In this document: positions 47,739-57,622 of the stretch, one piece after another | How positions within the stretch are numbered: position 1 is the stretch's first letter | Layout of the letters: each line of letters starts with the position of its first letter | The notes under the pieces: generated by a model | Told to the model about the DNA's origin: nothing | Database searches by the model: none | The model's input: the letters and a program-made list of their open reading frames with translations, nothing else | NCBI RefSeq assembly: GCF_947347685.1 | Contig: NW_026519085.1 | Coordinates: forward strand, 1 to 64,000 | Length of the DNA stretch: 64,000 nt | Direction: 5' to 3' | From: Pleuronectes platessa | Lineage: Eukaryota > Chordata > Actinopteri > Pleuronectiformes > Pleuronectidae | Program-made: the position numbers and the translations under genes

Positions 47739-50163
47739 CTTCCGAAGGTCGTAGGAGCTCGGGGATGGCACCAATCGATCCGCAGGACCCACATTAGTTC
47801 AATAGAAACCACTTTCCAAGTCTCTACGACCTTCAGAAAAAAAGTTATTCAAGAATATCTCCTTCTCCAATGTGCTTTCATCCCTAATCCTTACCTTAAC
47901 CCTAGCTGTTTTAGCGACTTTCTTATTCAGAGGTTCTGGACTTCGATTCTATGCCTAGTCAGGTTCCTTAGACCCTTACCCTAACCACACCACCCCTTGC
48001 CTAAACCTAACCCCGCCCACTTTTCAGATTCGCTCGTTCGACCCCTTCCCAAGGTCCTAGAAGCTCGGCGATGGTACCAATCGATCCGCAGTACCCCATT
48101 TAGTACAGACAGACGCCCTTTCCAAGTCTCTACGACCTTCACAACAAAAGTTATTCAAGAATATCTCCTCAGCAGGCTATGCTAATGAGGCGGCCTAATT
48201 ACAATCCCGTTTCTCTCAAATATCTCGGCATAGAAGACACCAAAACTCAAAATTACAGGATATTTACCATCCCAAGAGAGAATTCTCCTCAGAAATGTCA
48301 TTTTATCACATCAAATTCAAAACCCTAAATTCAGGAAAAACCATGACCAAGGTGAACTCACACACAAGACAAGTGCCCCACAGATCAAACAGCTCATTAG
48401 ACAAATCTTGGAGAAATCCAAAATCAGTCGCTTGGAAGAATGAGAGTGAAGCATCTCCTTGGGCCGTGCGGTGTATGGGGCACAGGAGCTCTTCTGGGGG
48501 CCCAATCATCTCTTCTGGGGGCCCAATCATGGGGGGCCAAGGAGATGCAGTGGTCTGGACACACATCAGGCCCCTCTTCATTCAGCCTGAAAGGTAAGAA
48601 TGCAGGTAAGATCCACAGAAATTCCACCAGAAATCAGAAATTCCGAACTAGCCCCGCCCACTTTTGGGGATTTGGGCGTTCGACCCCTTCCGAAGGTCGT
48701 AGAAGCTCGAAAATGGTACCAATCGATGCGCAATACCCCACTTGCCAGAAACAAATGCCCTCTCCCACTCTCTACGACCTTCACAAAAAAAGTTATTCAA
48801 GAATATCTCCTCGGGTTTTCGGCCATTTGCTACTTCGACCCCTTCCGAAGGTCGTAGGAGCTCGGGGATGGCACCAATCGATCCGCAGGACCCACATTAG
48901 TTCAATAGAAACCACTTTCCAAGTCTCTACGACCTTCAGAAAAAAAGTTATTCAAGAATATCTCCTTCTCCAATGTGCTTTCATCCCTAATCCTTACCTT
49001 AACCCTAGCTGTTTTAGCGACTTTCTTATTCAGAGGTTCTGGACTTCGATTCTATGCCTAGTCAGGTTCCTTAGACCCTTACCCTAACCACACCACCCCT
49101 TGCCTAAACCTAACCCCGCCCACTTTTCAGATTCGCTCGTTCGACCCCTTCCCAAGGTCCTAGAAGCTCGGCGATGGTACCAATCGATCCGCAGTACCCC
49201 ATTTAGTACAGACAGACGCCCTTTCCAAGTCTCTACGACCTTCACAACAAAAGTTATTCAAGAATATCTCCTCAGCAGGCTATGCTAATGAGGCGGCCTA
49301 ATTACAATCCCGTTTCTCTCAAATATCTCGGCATAGAAGACACCAAAACTCAAAATTACAGGATATTTACCATCCCAAGAGAGAATTCTCCTCAGAAATG
49401 TCATTTTATCACATCAAATTCAAAACCCTAAATTCAGGAAAAACCATGACCAAGGTGAACTCACACACAAGACAAGTGCCCCACAGATCAAACAGCTCAT
49501 TAGACAAATCTTGGAGAAATCCAAAATCAGTCGCTTGGAAGAATGAGAGTGAAGCATCTCCTTGGGCCGTGCGGTGTATGGGGCACAGGAGCTCTTCTGG
49601 GGGCCCAATCATCTCTTCTGGGGGCCCAATCATGGGGGGCCAAGGAGATGCAGTGGTCTGGACACACATCAGGCCCCTCTTCATTCAGCCTGAAAGGTAA
49701 GAATGCAGGTAAGATCCACAGAAATTCCACCAGAAATCAGAAATTCCGAACTAGCCCCGCCCACTTTTGGGGATTTGGGCGTTCGACCCCTTCCGAAGGT
49801 CGTAGAAGCTCGAAAATGGTACCAATCGATGCGCAATACCCCACTTGCCAGAAACAAATGCCCTCTCCCACTCTCTACGACCTTCACAAAAAAAGTTATT
49901 CAAGAATATCTCCTCGGGTTTTCGGCCATTTGCTACTTCGACCCCTTCCGAAGGTCGTAGGAGCTCGGGGATGGCACCAATCGATCCGCAGGACCCACAT
50001 TAGTTCAATAGAAACCACTTTCCAAGTCTCTACGACCTTCAGAAAAAAAGTTATTCAAGAATATCTCCTTCTCCAATGTGCTTTCATCCCTAACCCTAAC
50101 CCTAACCCTAACCCTAACCCTAACCCTTATTCAAGAATATCTCCTTCTCCAATGTGCTTTCAT
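47739..50163. repeat. Family 1 array, type C (second block)
   Basis: Position 1 at 48604 and 49707, 1,103 bp apart. Carries all type C markers, including the 21-bp duplication. Ends in a 36-bp fragment (50128-50163) between two ITSs. Confidence 0.95.
50088..50127 (+). repeat. ITS
   Basis: About 40 bp. Register II distal. Proximal flank: position 345 in s2 (TTATTCAAG), T shared. Confidence 0.95.
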
Positions 50164-50213
50164 CCCTAATCCTAACCCTAACCCTAACCCTAACCCTAAC
50201 CCTAACCCTAACC
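50164..50213 (+). repeat. ITS at a type C to type B boundary
   Basis: About 50 bp. Register I distal. Proximal flank: position about 175 (ACCTTCAC), the same junction as 25965. The type B-like CTCGGCTTTTC follows. Confidence 0.95.
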
Positions 50214-50418
50214 TTCACAAAAAAAGTTATTCAAGAATATCTCCTCGGCTTTTCGGCCATTTGCTACTTCGACCCCTTCCGAAGGTCGTAGGAGCTCGGG
50301 GATGGCACCAATCGATCCGCAGGACCCACATTAGTTCAATAGAAACCACTTTCCAAGTCTCTACGACCTTCAGAAAAAAAGTTATTCAAGAATATCTCCT
50401 TCTCCAATGTGCTTTCAT
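50214..50418. repeat. Family 1 fragment, type B-like
   Basis: 205 bp, the end of s1 plus s2 (CTCGGCTTTTC, GGTCGTAGGAGC), enclosed by ITSs. Confidence 0.9.
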
Positions 50419-50457
50419 CCCTAATCCTAACCCTAACCCTAACCCTAACCCTAACCC
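50419..50457 (+). repeat. ITS at the family 1 / family 2 boundary
   Basis: About 39 bp. Family 1 seed register I distal. The proximal flank is the interior of family 2 (CAATGCAGACC), C shared. Confidence 0.95.
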
Positions 50458-50690
50458 AATGCAGACCACTTACCTGTGTAATTACCTTACCTGTATAAAG
50501 GAATAAAGAAGGAATTACAGACAACACCACTGGATTTACTACATGTTTTATTTCAAACAAGAAAAAAACATTAACACAATTTTATGACAAATACTTACCT
50601 GGTAATTACCTTAAGAGAAGGAATTACCCACTTCACATCTCAATTGGATCCACCCTTCACATTGTCTCGAAAAGAGTTTTGTAAAAGAAA

Positions 50691-50724
50691 GGGGAGGAGC
50701 CTAACAGAGGCAGAGAGTATATAA
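50691..50724 (+). promoter_or_regulatory. GC-rich box plus TATA box, family 2 fragment
   Basis: Same as 30839-30872; TATATAA at 50718-50724. Confidence 0.55.
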
Positions 50725-50844
50725 GGCAGAGCAGCAAACAGCTCACTGCTCACTCTGACCTCAGCCAGCATAGGACAAAATGCTCCATGCACTCATCACA
50801 AACAAAGCAAAATGACTTGTGTTTATTACCACTTATCACACATC

Positions 50845-50899
50845 TTAAGCCCAAGCCTGAAGAAGATTTATTTCAATCGAAACGTCGCGGCGGGCTTAA
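50845..50899 (+). ncRNA. Hammerhead-ribozyme-like motif, family 2 fragment
   Basis: Same sequence as 30993-31047. Confidence 0.62.
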
Positions 50900-51175
50900 A
50901 GTTTGCAACTATGGATGTGTTATTACAGTACTAACTGATACTTACCTTTATAATTAAACTGAACTGATGGCAAATGGTCTATTTTACAAACTGCATTGTA
51001 GCAGAATTTTTGGAACCACCTATAAACTCTAACTTGAGATTATTATACTCACTTGAGAATATTTAATAGTGTTTGTGCAAGGTTATTTTACCAAGTGAGG
51101 GGCACCCTATGTTCCAGGAGGGCCAGTGCATAACGTTGGACCGACGGGGTCGGTCCACGGATATTACCGTTCTTA

Positions 51176-51198
51176 CCTAACCCTAACCCTAACCCTAA
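51176..51198 (+). repeat. Shortest ITS in the window
   Basis: About 23 bp (under four repeats). Distal flank: family 2 seed. Proximal flank: family 1 position 342 (AAGTTATTC), AA shared. A 41-bp family 1 fragment follows. Confidence 0.93.
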
Positions 51199-51239
51199 AA
51201 AGTTATTCAAGAATATCTCCTTCTCCAATGTGCTTTCAT

Positions 51240-51286
51240 CCCTAATCCTAACCCTAACCCTAACCCTAACCCTAACCCTAACCCTT
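51240..51286 (+). repeat. ITS
   Basis: About 47 bp. Register I distal. Proximal flank: position 361 (CCTTCTCC), CCT shared. Only a 17-bp family 1 fragment separates it from the next ITS. Confidence 0.94.
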
Positions 51287-51303
51287 CTCCAATGTGCTTT
51301 CAT

Positions 51304-51337
51304 CCCTAACCCTAACCCTAACCCTAACCCTAACCCT
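51304..51337 (+). repeat. ITS
   Basis: About 34 bp. Register II distal. Proximal flank: position 957 (CCTTGGGCCG), CCT shared. Confidence 0.94.
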
Positions 51338-51850
51338 TGGGCCGTGCGGTGTATGGGGCACAGGAGCTCTTCTGGGGGCCCAATCATCTCTTCTGGGGGC
51401 CCAATCATGGGGGGCCAAGGAGGCAGTGGTCTGGACACACATCAGGCCCCTCTTCGTTCAACCTGAAAGGTAAGAATGCAGGTAAGATCGACACAAATTC
51501 CACCAGAAATCAGAAATTCCGAACTAGCCCCTCCCACTTTTGGGGATTTGGGCGTTCGACCCCTTCCGAAGGTCGTAGAAGCTCGAAAATGGTACCAATC
51601 GATGCGCAATACCCCACTTGCCAGAAACAAATGCCCTCTCCCACTCTCTACGACCTTCACAAAAAAAGTTATTCAAGAATATCTCCTCGGCTTTTCGGCC
51701 ATTTGCTACTTCGACCCCTTCCGAAGGTCGTAGGAGCTCGGGGATGGCACCAATCGATCCGCAGGACCCACATTAGTTCAATAGAAACCACTTTCCAAGT
51801 CTCTACGACCTTCAGAAAAAAAGTTATTCAAGAATATCTCCTTCTCCAAT
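51338..51850. repeat. Family 1 fragment, type E (mosaic of A, B and C markers)
   Basis: Combines the type C 21-bp duplication (51368-51409) with type A TTCAACCTG, AAGATCGACAC and CCCCTCCCAC, and type B CTCGGCTTTTC and GGTCGTAGGAGC. No other unit in the window has this combination. It is either an intermediate ancestor or a recombinant. Confidence 0.88.
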
Positions 51851-51905
51851 GTGCTTTCATCCCTAATCCTAACCCTAACCCTAACCCTAACCCTAACCCT
51901 AACCC
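51851..51905 (+). repeat. ITS at the family 1 / family 2 boundary
   Basis: About 55 bp. Family 1 seed register I distal. The proximal flank is family 2, inside the right arm of its hairpin (CGGTCCACGG), C shared. Confidence 0.94.
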
Positions 51906-51929
51906 GGTCCACGGATATTACCGTTCTTA
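51906..51929. repeat. 24-bp family 2 remnant between two ITSs
   Basis: Starts GGTCCACGG and ends TTCTTA, the last bases before the family 2 seed. A whole family 2 copy has been worn down to its seed flank. Confidence 0.9.
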
Positions 51930-51966
51930 CCTAACCCTAACCCTAACCCTAACCCTAACCCTAACC
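51930..51966 (+). repeat. ITS at the family 2 / family 3 boundary
   Basis: About 37 bp. Family 2 seed distal. Proximal flank is family 3 (ATAGGGACC). Confidence 0.94.
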
Positions 51967-52329
51967 ATAGGGACCCCCTACCTAAACCTAACCTTTGACC
52001 CCTGGACAGAACGAGTGACCTGAGACATCTCACCTAACTCCTTTGACATTATTGACCAAAAACATAGATTCCACAACCAGTTGGTTTGCAACTCTTTAAT
52101 TTTGGGCAAGTACAGTACAGGAAGAAAGACCTAAATAGGCAGTAAGACCTCATGGAGAAGGCAATTAATTCCCTGGTATACCCCACCCAACTGTGTTTAA
52201 TATTTAGAGGACAAGAGATCCCTATAGGTGTGTGATTGGAGCCTATTTTAATGGAATTGATGGAAAAGGAGTATGGGAATGAGTGCTTGTTGGAGTGCTG
52301 TGTTTCGGAGGGACAAGGAAACTTCACCA

Positions 52330-52356
52330 GGGGGAGGAGCTAGATGGGCTATATAA
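52330..52356 (+). promoter_or_regulatory. GC-rich box plus TATA box, family 3
   Basis: GGGGGAGGAGC (52330-52340) and TATATAA (52350-52356). The sequence between and around them differs from family 2, but both elements and the downstream GACAAAATGC are kept. This is the main reason to think the promoter matters. Confidence 0.58.
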
Positions 52357-52484
52357 ATGATTGCAACTCCTTGGCCAGTCTCAGACAAGACAAAATGCCT
52401 CATGGAGCAAGATCAGGGACAAGCTCTCCCAGAGACCCACCATGGGGATGACTTACCTCTTAATTCGACCTGACCTACTTACCT

Positions 52485-52532
52485 GCCCTAGCCTGATGAA
52501 GATAAACAAATTTCGAAACGTCGCGACAGGGC
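52485..52532 (+). ncRNA. Hammerhead-ribozyme-like motif, family 3
   Basis: Core CTGATGA (52493-52499) and GAAA (52515-52518), then CGTC with predicted cleavage after C52522. Helix I: GCCCT (52485-52489) pairs with AGGGC (52528-52532), plus GC/GC beside the core. The helix I sequence differs from family 2 but pairing is kept. Helix II is weak (G-C, A-U, mismatch, A-U), and the extra A after the core is present here too. Confidence 0.6.
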
Positions 52533-52864
52533 CTACGGACTTTAAGCAAAAATGACAAATTGTACTTACCTGACTAAGCCATTTACCCTCCCTCGGCTGA
52601 GCGGAGAGACTCAAGACATATTTGTAAATTTGTATATAGTTCATTGGATGTTTATTTAGCTGTAATTACAACATGTTTAACACAACTGTAAAAATCAGTG
52701 TGTTATTACGACATCATTAGGATTTACTTACGGTTATTTTACCACAGTGTGTTTCACATACCTGTAAAAAATCAGGGTGTTGTTACAACACTTTTATTGG
52801 ATATTTATGGTTATTTTACCAAGTGAGGGGCATCCCATGTCCCAGGAGGGCCCGTGCATAACGT

Positions 52865-52886
52865 TTGACCTGACTTGTCGGGTCAA
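52865..52886 (+). other. Hairpin before the family 3 seed
   Basis: TTGACCTGAC-TT-GTCGGGTCAA, 10 pairs including one G-U in RNA. Compared with family 2, a G-C pair has become T-A and one extra pair has been inserted on both arms together. It ends 18 bp before the seed at 52905. Confidence 0.8.
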
Positions 52887-52904
52887 CGGATATTACCGTT
52901 TTCA

Positions 52905-52941
52905 CCTAACCCTAACCCTAACCCTAACCCTAACCCTAACC
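52905..52941 (+). repeat. ITS at the family 3 / family 1 boundary
   Basis: About 37 bp. Distal flank: family 3 seed (TTCACCTAACCC). Proximal flank: family 1 position 840 (ACCATGACCAAGG), ACC shared. Confidence 0.94.
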
Positions 52942-52942
52942 A

Positions 52943-54271
52943 TGACCAAGGTGAACTCACACACAAGACAAGTGCCCCACAGATCAAACAGCTCATTAGA
53001 CAAATCTTGGAGAAATCCAAAATCAGTCGCTTGGAAGAATGACAGTGAAGCATCTCCTTGGGCCGTGCGGTGTATGGGGCACAGGAGCTCTTCTGGGGGC
53101 CCAATCATCTCTTCTGGGGGCCCAATCATGGGGGGCCAAGGAGCCAGTGGTCTGGACACACATCAGGCCCCTCTTCATTCAGCCTGAAAGGTAAGAATGC
53201 AGGTAAGATCCACAGAAATTCCACCAGAAATCAGAAATTCCGAACTAGCCCCGCCCACTTTTGGGGATTTGGGCGTTCGACCCCTTCCGAAGGTCGTAGA
53301 AGCTCGAAAATGGTACCAATCGATGCGCAATACCCCACTTGCCAGAAACAAATGCCCTCTCCCACTCTCTACGACCTTCACAAAAAAAGTTATTCAAGAA
53401 TATCTCCTCGGGTTTTCGGCCATTCGCTACTTCGACCCCTTCCGAAGGTCGTAGGAGCTCGGGGATGGCACCAATCGATCCGCAGGACCCACATTAGTTC
53501 AATAGAAACCACTTTCCAAGTCTCTACGACCTTCAGAAAAAAAGTTATTCAAGAATATCTCCTTCTCCAATGTGCTTTCATCCCTAATCCTAACCCTAAC
53601 CCTAACCCTAACCCTAACCCTAACCCTAACCATGACCAAGGTGAACTCACACACAAGACAAGTGCCCCACAGATCAAACAGCTCATTAGACAAATCTTGG
53701 AGAAATCCAAAATCAGTCGCTTGGAAGAATGACAGTGAAGCATCTCCTTGGGCCGTGCGGTGTATGGGGCACAGGAGCTCTTCTGGGGGCCCAATCATCT
53801 CTTCTGGGGGCCCAATCATGGGGGGCCAAGGAGCCAGTGGTCTGGACACACATCAGGCCCCTCTTCATTCAGCCTGAAAGGTAAGAATGCAGGTAAGATC
53901 CACAGAAATTCCACCAGAAATCAGAAATTCCGAACTAGCCCCGCCCACTTTTGGGGATTTGGGCGTTCGACCCCTTCCGAAGGTCGTAGAAGCTCGAAAA
54001 TGGTACCAATCGATGCGCAATACCCCACTTGCCAGAAACAAATGCCCTCTCCCACTCTCTACGACCTTCACAAAAAAAGTTATTCAAGAATATCTCCTCG
54101 GGTTTTCGGCCATTCGCTACTTCGACCCCTTCCGAAGGTCGTAGGAGCTCGGGGATGGCACCAATCGATCCGCAGGACCCACATTAGTTCAATAGAAACC
54201 ACTTTCCAAGTCTCTACGACCTTCAGAAAAAAAGTTATTCAAGAATATCTCCTTCTCCAATGTGCTTTCAT
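52943..54271. repeat. Two tandem 690-bp blocks of family 1 plus ITS
   Basis: Each block runs from CATGACCAAGG (position 840) through position 1 (53201, 53891) to the seed. The ITS at 53582 sits between them. Both share a private GGCCATTCGCTAC variant, the 21-bp duplication, GGAGCCAGTGG and CCCCGCCCAC. One was copied from the other after the ITS junction formed. Confidence 0.93.
53582..53632 (+). repeat. ITS inside the 690-bp duplication
   Basis: About 51 bp. Register I distal, position 840 proximal, repeating the proximal junction of 52905-52941 although the distal flank there is family 3. Confidence 0.95.
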
Positions 54272-54323
54272 CCCTAATCCTAACCCTAACCCTAACCCTA
54301 ACCCTAACCCTAACCCTAACCCT
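54272..54323 (+). repeat. ITS
   Basis: About 52 bp. Register I distal. Proximal flank: position 375 (CTTTCATCC), only 7 bp before the next seed, so it nearly joins seed to seed. Confidence 0.94.
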
Positions 54324-55429
54324 TTCATCCCTAATCCTTACCTTAACCCTAGCTGTTTTAGCGACTTTCTTATTCAGAGGTTCTGGACTTCGATTCTATG
54401 CCTAGTCAGGTTCCTTAGACCCTTACCCTAACCACACCACCCCTTGCCTAAACCTAACCCCGCCCACTTTTCAGATTCGCTCGTTCGACCCCTTCCCAAG
54501 GTCCTAGAAGCTCGGCGATGGTACCAATCGATCCGCAGTACCCCATTTAGTAGAGACAGACGCCCTTTCCAAGTCTCTACGACCTTCACAGCAAAAGTTA
54601 TTGTAGAATATCTCCTCAGCAGGCTATGCTAATGAGGCGGCCTAATTACAATCCCGTTTCTCTCAAATATCTCGGCATAGAAGACACCAAAACTCAAAAT
54701 TACAGGATATTCACCATCCCAACAGAGAATTCTCCTCAGAAATGTCATTTTATCACATCAAATTCAAAACCCTAAATTCAGGAAAAACCATGACCAAGGT
54801 GAACTCACACACAAGACAAGTGCCCCACAGATCAAACAGCTCATTAGACAAATCTTGGAGAAATCCAAAATCAGTCGCTTGGAAGAATGACAGTGAAGCA
54901 TCTCCTTGGGCCGTGCGGTGTATGGGGCACAGGAGCTCTTCTGGGGGCCCAATCATCTCTTCTGGGGGCCCAATCATGGGGGGCCAAGGAGCCAGTGGTC
55001 TGGACACACATCAGGCCCCTCTTCATTCAGCCTGAAAGGTAAGAATGCAGGTAAGATCCACAGAAATTCCACCAGAAATCAGAAATTCCCAACTAGCCCC
55101 GCCCACTTTTGGGGATTTGGGCGTTCGACCCCTTCCGAAGGTCGTAGAAGCTCGAAAATGGTACCAATCGATGCGCAATACCCCACTTGCCAGAAACAAA
55201 TGCCCTCTCCCACTCTCTACGACCTTCACAAAAAAAGTTATTCAAGAATATCTCCTCGGGTTTTCGGCCATTTGCTACTTCGACCCCTTCCGAAGGTCGG
55301 AGGAGCTCGGGGATGGCACCAATCGATCCGCAGGACCCACATTAGTTCAATAGAAACCACTTTCCAAGTCTCTACGACCTTCAGAAAAAAAGTTATTCAA
55401 GAATATCTCCTTCTCCAATGTGCTTTCAT
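54324..55429. repeat. Family 1 block, type D-like with 21-bp duplication
   Basis: Position 1 at 55049. Has GCTCGTTCG, TAGTAGAGACAGACGCCC, a private TTATTGTAGAAT, GGAGCCAGTGG, the 21-bp duplication, AAATTCCCAAC and GGTCGGAGGAGC. Confidence 0.93.
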
Positions 55430-55476
55430 CCCTAATCCTAACCCTAACCCTAACCCTAACCCTAACCCTAACCCTA
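55430..55476 (+). repeat. ITS at the start of the ~5.08-kb duplication
   Basis: About 47 bp. Register I distal. Proximal flank: position 1075 (TAAGAATGCAGG), TAA shared. Type D-like to the left, type F to the right. The same tract and proximal junction recur at 60508. Confidence 0.95.
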
Positions 55477-56949
55477 AGAATGCAGGTAAGATCGACACAA
55501 ATTCCACCAGAAATCAGAAATTCCGAACTAGCCCCTCCCACTTTTGGGGATTTGGGCGTTCGACCCCTTCCGAAGGTCGTAGAAGCTCGAAAATGGTACC
55601 AATCGATGCGCAATACCCCACTTGCCAGAAACAAATGCCCTCTCCCAGTCTCTACGACCTTCACAAAAAAAGTTATTCAAGAATATCTCCTCGGGTTTTC
55701 GGCCATTTGCTCGTTCGACCCCTTCCGAAGGTCGTAGGAGCTCGCGGATGGCACCAATCGATCCGCAGGACCCACATTAGTTCAATAGAAACCACTTTCC
55801 AAGTCTCTACGACCTTCAGAAAAAAAGTTATTCAAGAATATCTCCTTCTCCAATGTGCTTTCATCCCTAATCCTTACCTTAACCCTAGCTGTTTTAGCGA
55901 CTTTCTTATTCAGAGGTTCTGGACTTCGATTCTATGCCTAGTCAGGTTCCTTAGACCCTTACCCTAACCACACCACCCCTTGCCTAAACCTAACCCCGCC
56001 CACTTTTCAGATTCGCTCGTTCGACCCCTTCCCAAGGTCCTAGAAGCTCGGGGATGGTACCAATCGATCCGCAGTACCCCATTTGGTAGAGACAGACGCC
56101 CTTTCCAAGTCTCTACGACCTTCACAGCAAAAGTTATTCAAGAATATCTCCTAACCCACGCAATGCATGCTGGGAGTGCCTAATTACAATCCCGTTTTTC
56201 TCAAATATCTCGGCATAGAAGACACCAAAACTCAAAATTTGAGGATATTTACCATCCCAAGACAGAATTCTCCTCAGAAATATCATTTGATCACATCAAA
56301 TTCAAAACCCTAAATTCAGGAAAAACCATGACCAAGGTGAACTCACACACAAGACAAGTGCCCCACAGATCAAACAGCTCATTAGACAAATCATGATTGA
56401 GAAATCCAAAATCAGTCGCTTGGAAGAATGACAGTGAAGCATCTCCTTGGGCCGTGCGGTGTATGGGGCACAGGAGCTCTTCTGGGGGCCCAATCATGGG
56501 GGGCCAAGGAGGCAGTGGTCTGGACACACATCAGGCCCCTCTTCATTCAACCTGAAAGGTAAGAATGCAGGTAAGATCGACACAAATTCCACCAGAAATC
56601 AGAAATTCCGAACTAGCCCCTCCCACTTTTGGGGATTTGGGCGTTCGACCCCTTCCGAAGGTCGTAGAAGCTCGAAAATGGTACCAATCGATGCGCAATA
56701 CCCCACTTGCCAGAAACAAATGCCCTCTCCCAGTCTCTACGACCTTCACAAAAAAAGTTATTCAAGAATATCTCCTCGGGTTTTCGGCCATTTGCTCGTT
56801 CGACCCCTTCCGAAGGTCGTAGGAGCTCGCGGATGGCACCAATCGATCCGCAGGACCCACATTAGTTCAATAGAAACCACTTTCCAAGTCTCTACGACCT
56901 TCAGAAAAAAAGTTATTCAAGAATATCTCCTTCTCCAATGTGCTTTCAT
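55477..56949. repeat. Family 1 block, type F
   Basis: Position 1 at about 55489 and 56569. Markers: CTCCCAGTCTC, TTTGCTCGTTCG, GCTCGCGGATGG, TTTGGTAGAG, AATTTGAGG, CAAGACAG, ATCATTTGATC and ATCATGATTGAG. At 56152-56178 a different segment (ending GCATGCTGGGAGTGCC) stands where other types have CAGCAGGCTATGCTAATGAG. Confidence 0.94.
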
Positions 56950-56989
56950 CCCTAACCCTAACCCTAACCCTAACCCTAACCCTAACCCT
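56950..56989 (+). repeat. ITS at the family 1 / family 2b boundary
   Basis: About 40 bp. Register II distal. Proximal flank is family 2b (TGTAAATATGAAG), T shared. Its copy at 62028 is one repeat longer. Confidence 0.95.
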
Positions 56990-57413
56990 GTAAATATGAA
57001 GAAAGGCATGGTTTTGGCTGGGTAGTGGAAGGTGGAATAGCTGAGATTTAAACACTACGGAGTATTCATCTTTTTTCCTTTTTTAACTGTAAGGAGGAAA
57101 AAGGGAGGAATTATCCACTAACAACACCAATTGGTTTATTACATGTTTTATTTCAAACCAGAGAAACATGTACATAACTACAATACAGAATATTCACCTG
57201 TGTAATTACCTCACCTGAAAAAAGGTATAAAGAAGGAATTACAGACAACACCATTGGATTTACTACATGTTTTATTTCAAACAGAAAAAAACATTAACAT
57301 AATAATATGACAAATACTTACCTGGTAATTACCTTAAGAAAAGGAATTACCCACCTCACATTTCAATTGGATCCACCCTTCACATTGTCTCGAAAAGAGT
57401 TTTGTAAAAGAAA

Positions 57414-57447
57414 GGGGAGGAGTCTAACAGAGGCAGAGAGTATATAA
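57414..57447 (+). promoter_or_regulatory. GC-rich box plus TATA box, family 2b copy 1
   Basis: GGGGAGGAGTC and TATATAA (57441-57447); one base differs from family 2. Confidence 0.55.
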
Positions 57448-57567
57448 GGCAGATCAGCAAACAGCTCACTGCTCACTCTGACCTCAGCCAGCATAGGACA
57501 AAATGCTCCATGCACTCATCACAAACAAAGCAAAATGACTTGTGTTTATTACCACTTATCACACATC

Positions 57568-57622
57568 TTAAGCCCAAGCCTGAAGAAGATTTATTTCAAT
57601 CGAAACGTCGCGGCGGGCTTAA
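57568..57622 (+). ncRNA. Hammerhead-ribozyme-like motif, family 2b copy 1
   Basis: The whole motif is identical to family 2, although sequence on both sides has changed. Confidence 0.62.

Larger units (their letters stand above)
50458..51175. repeat. Family 2 fragment (truncated at both ends)
   Basis: 718 bp, matching 30606-31323 with no difference that I noticed. It starts inside a TAATTACC sub-repeat and ends at the seed. It keeps the promoter-like box, hammerhead-like motif and hairpin (51137-51157). Confidence 0.94.
51967..52904. repeat. Family 3 (single copy, diverged relative of family 2)
   Basis: Begins with a decayed telomeric stretch (CTACCTAAACCTAACC) and ends at CCGTTTTCACC before an ITS. 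It shares with family 2 the order GC-rich box, TATATAA, GACAAAATGC, hammerhead-like motif, TTATTTTACCAAGTGAGGGG, hairpin, CGGATATTACCGTT and seed. Sequence between these is largely different. The 92-codon and 64-codon frames overlap on opposite strands and are not recognisable proteins. Confidence 0.9.
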
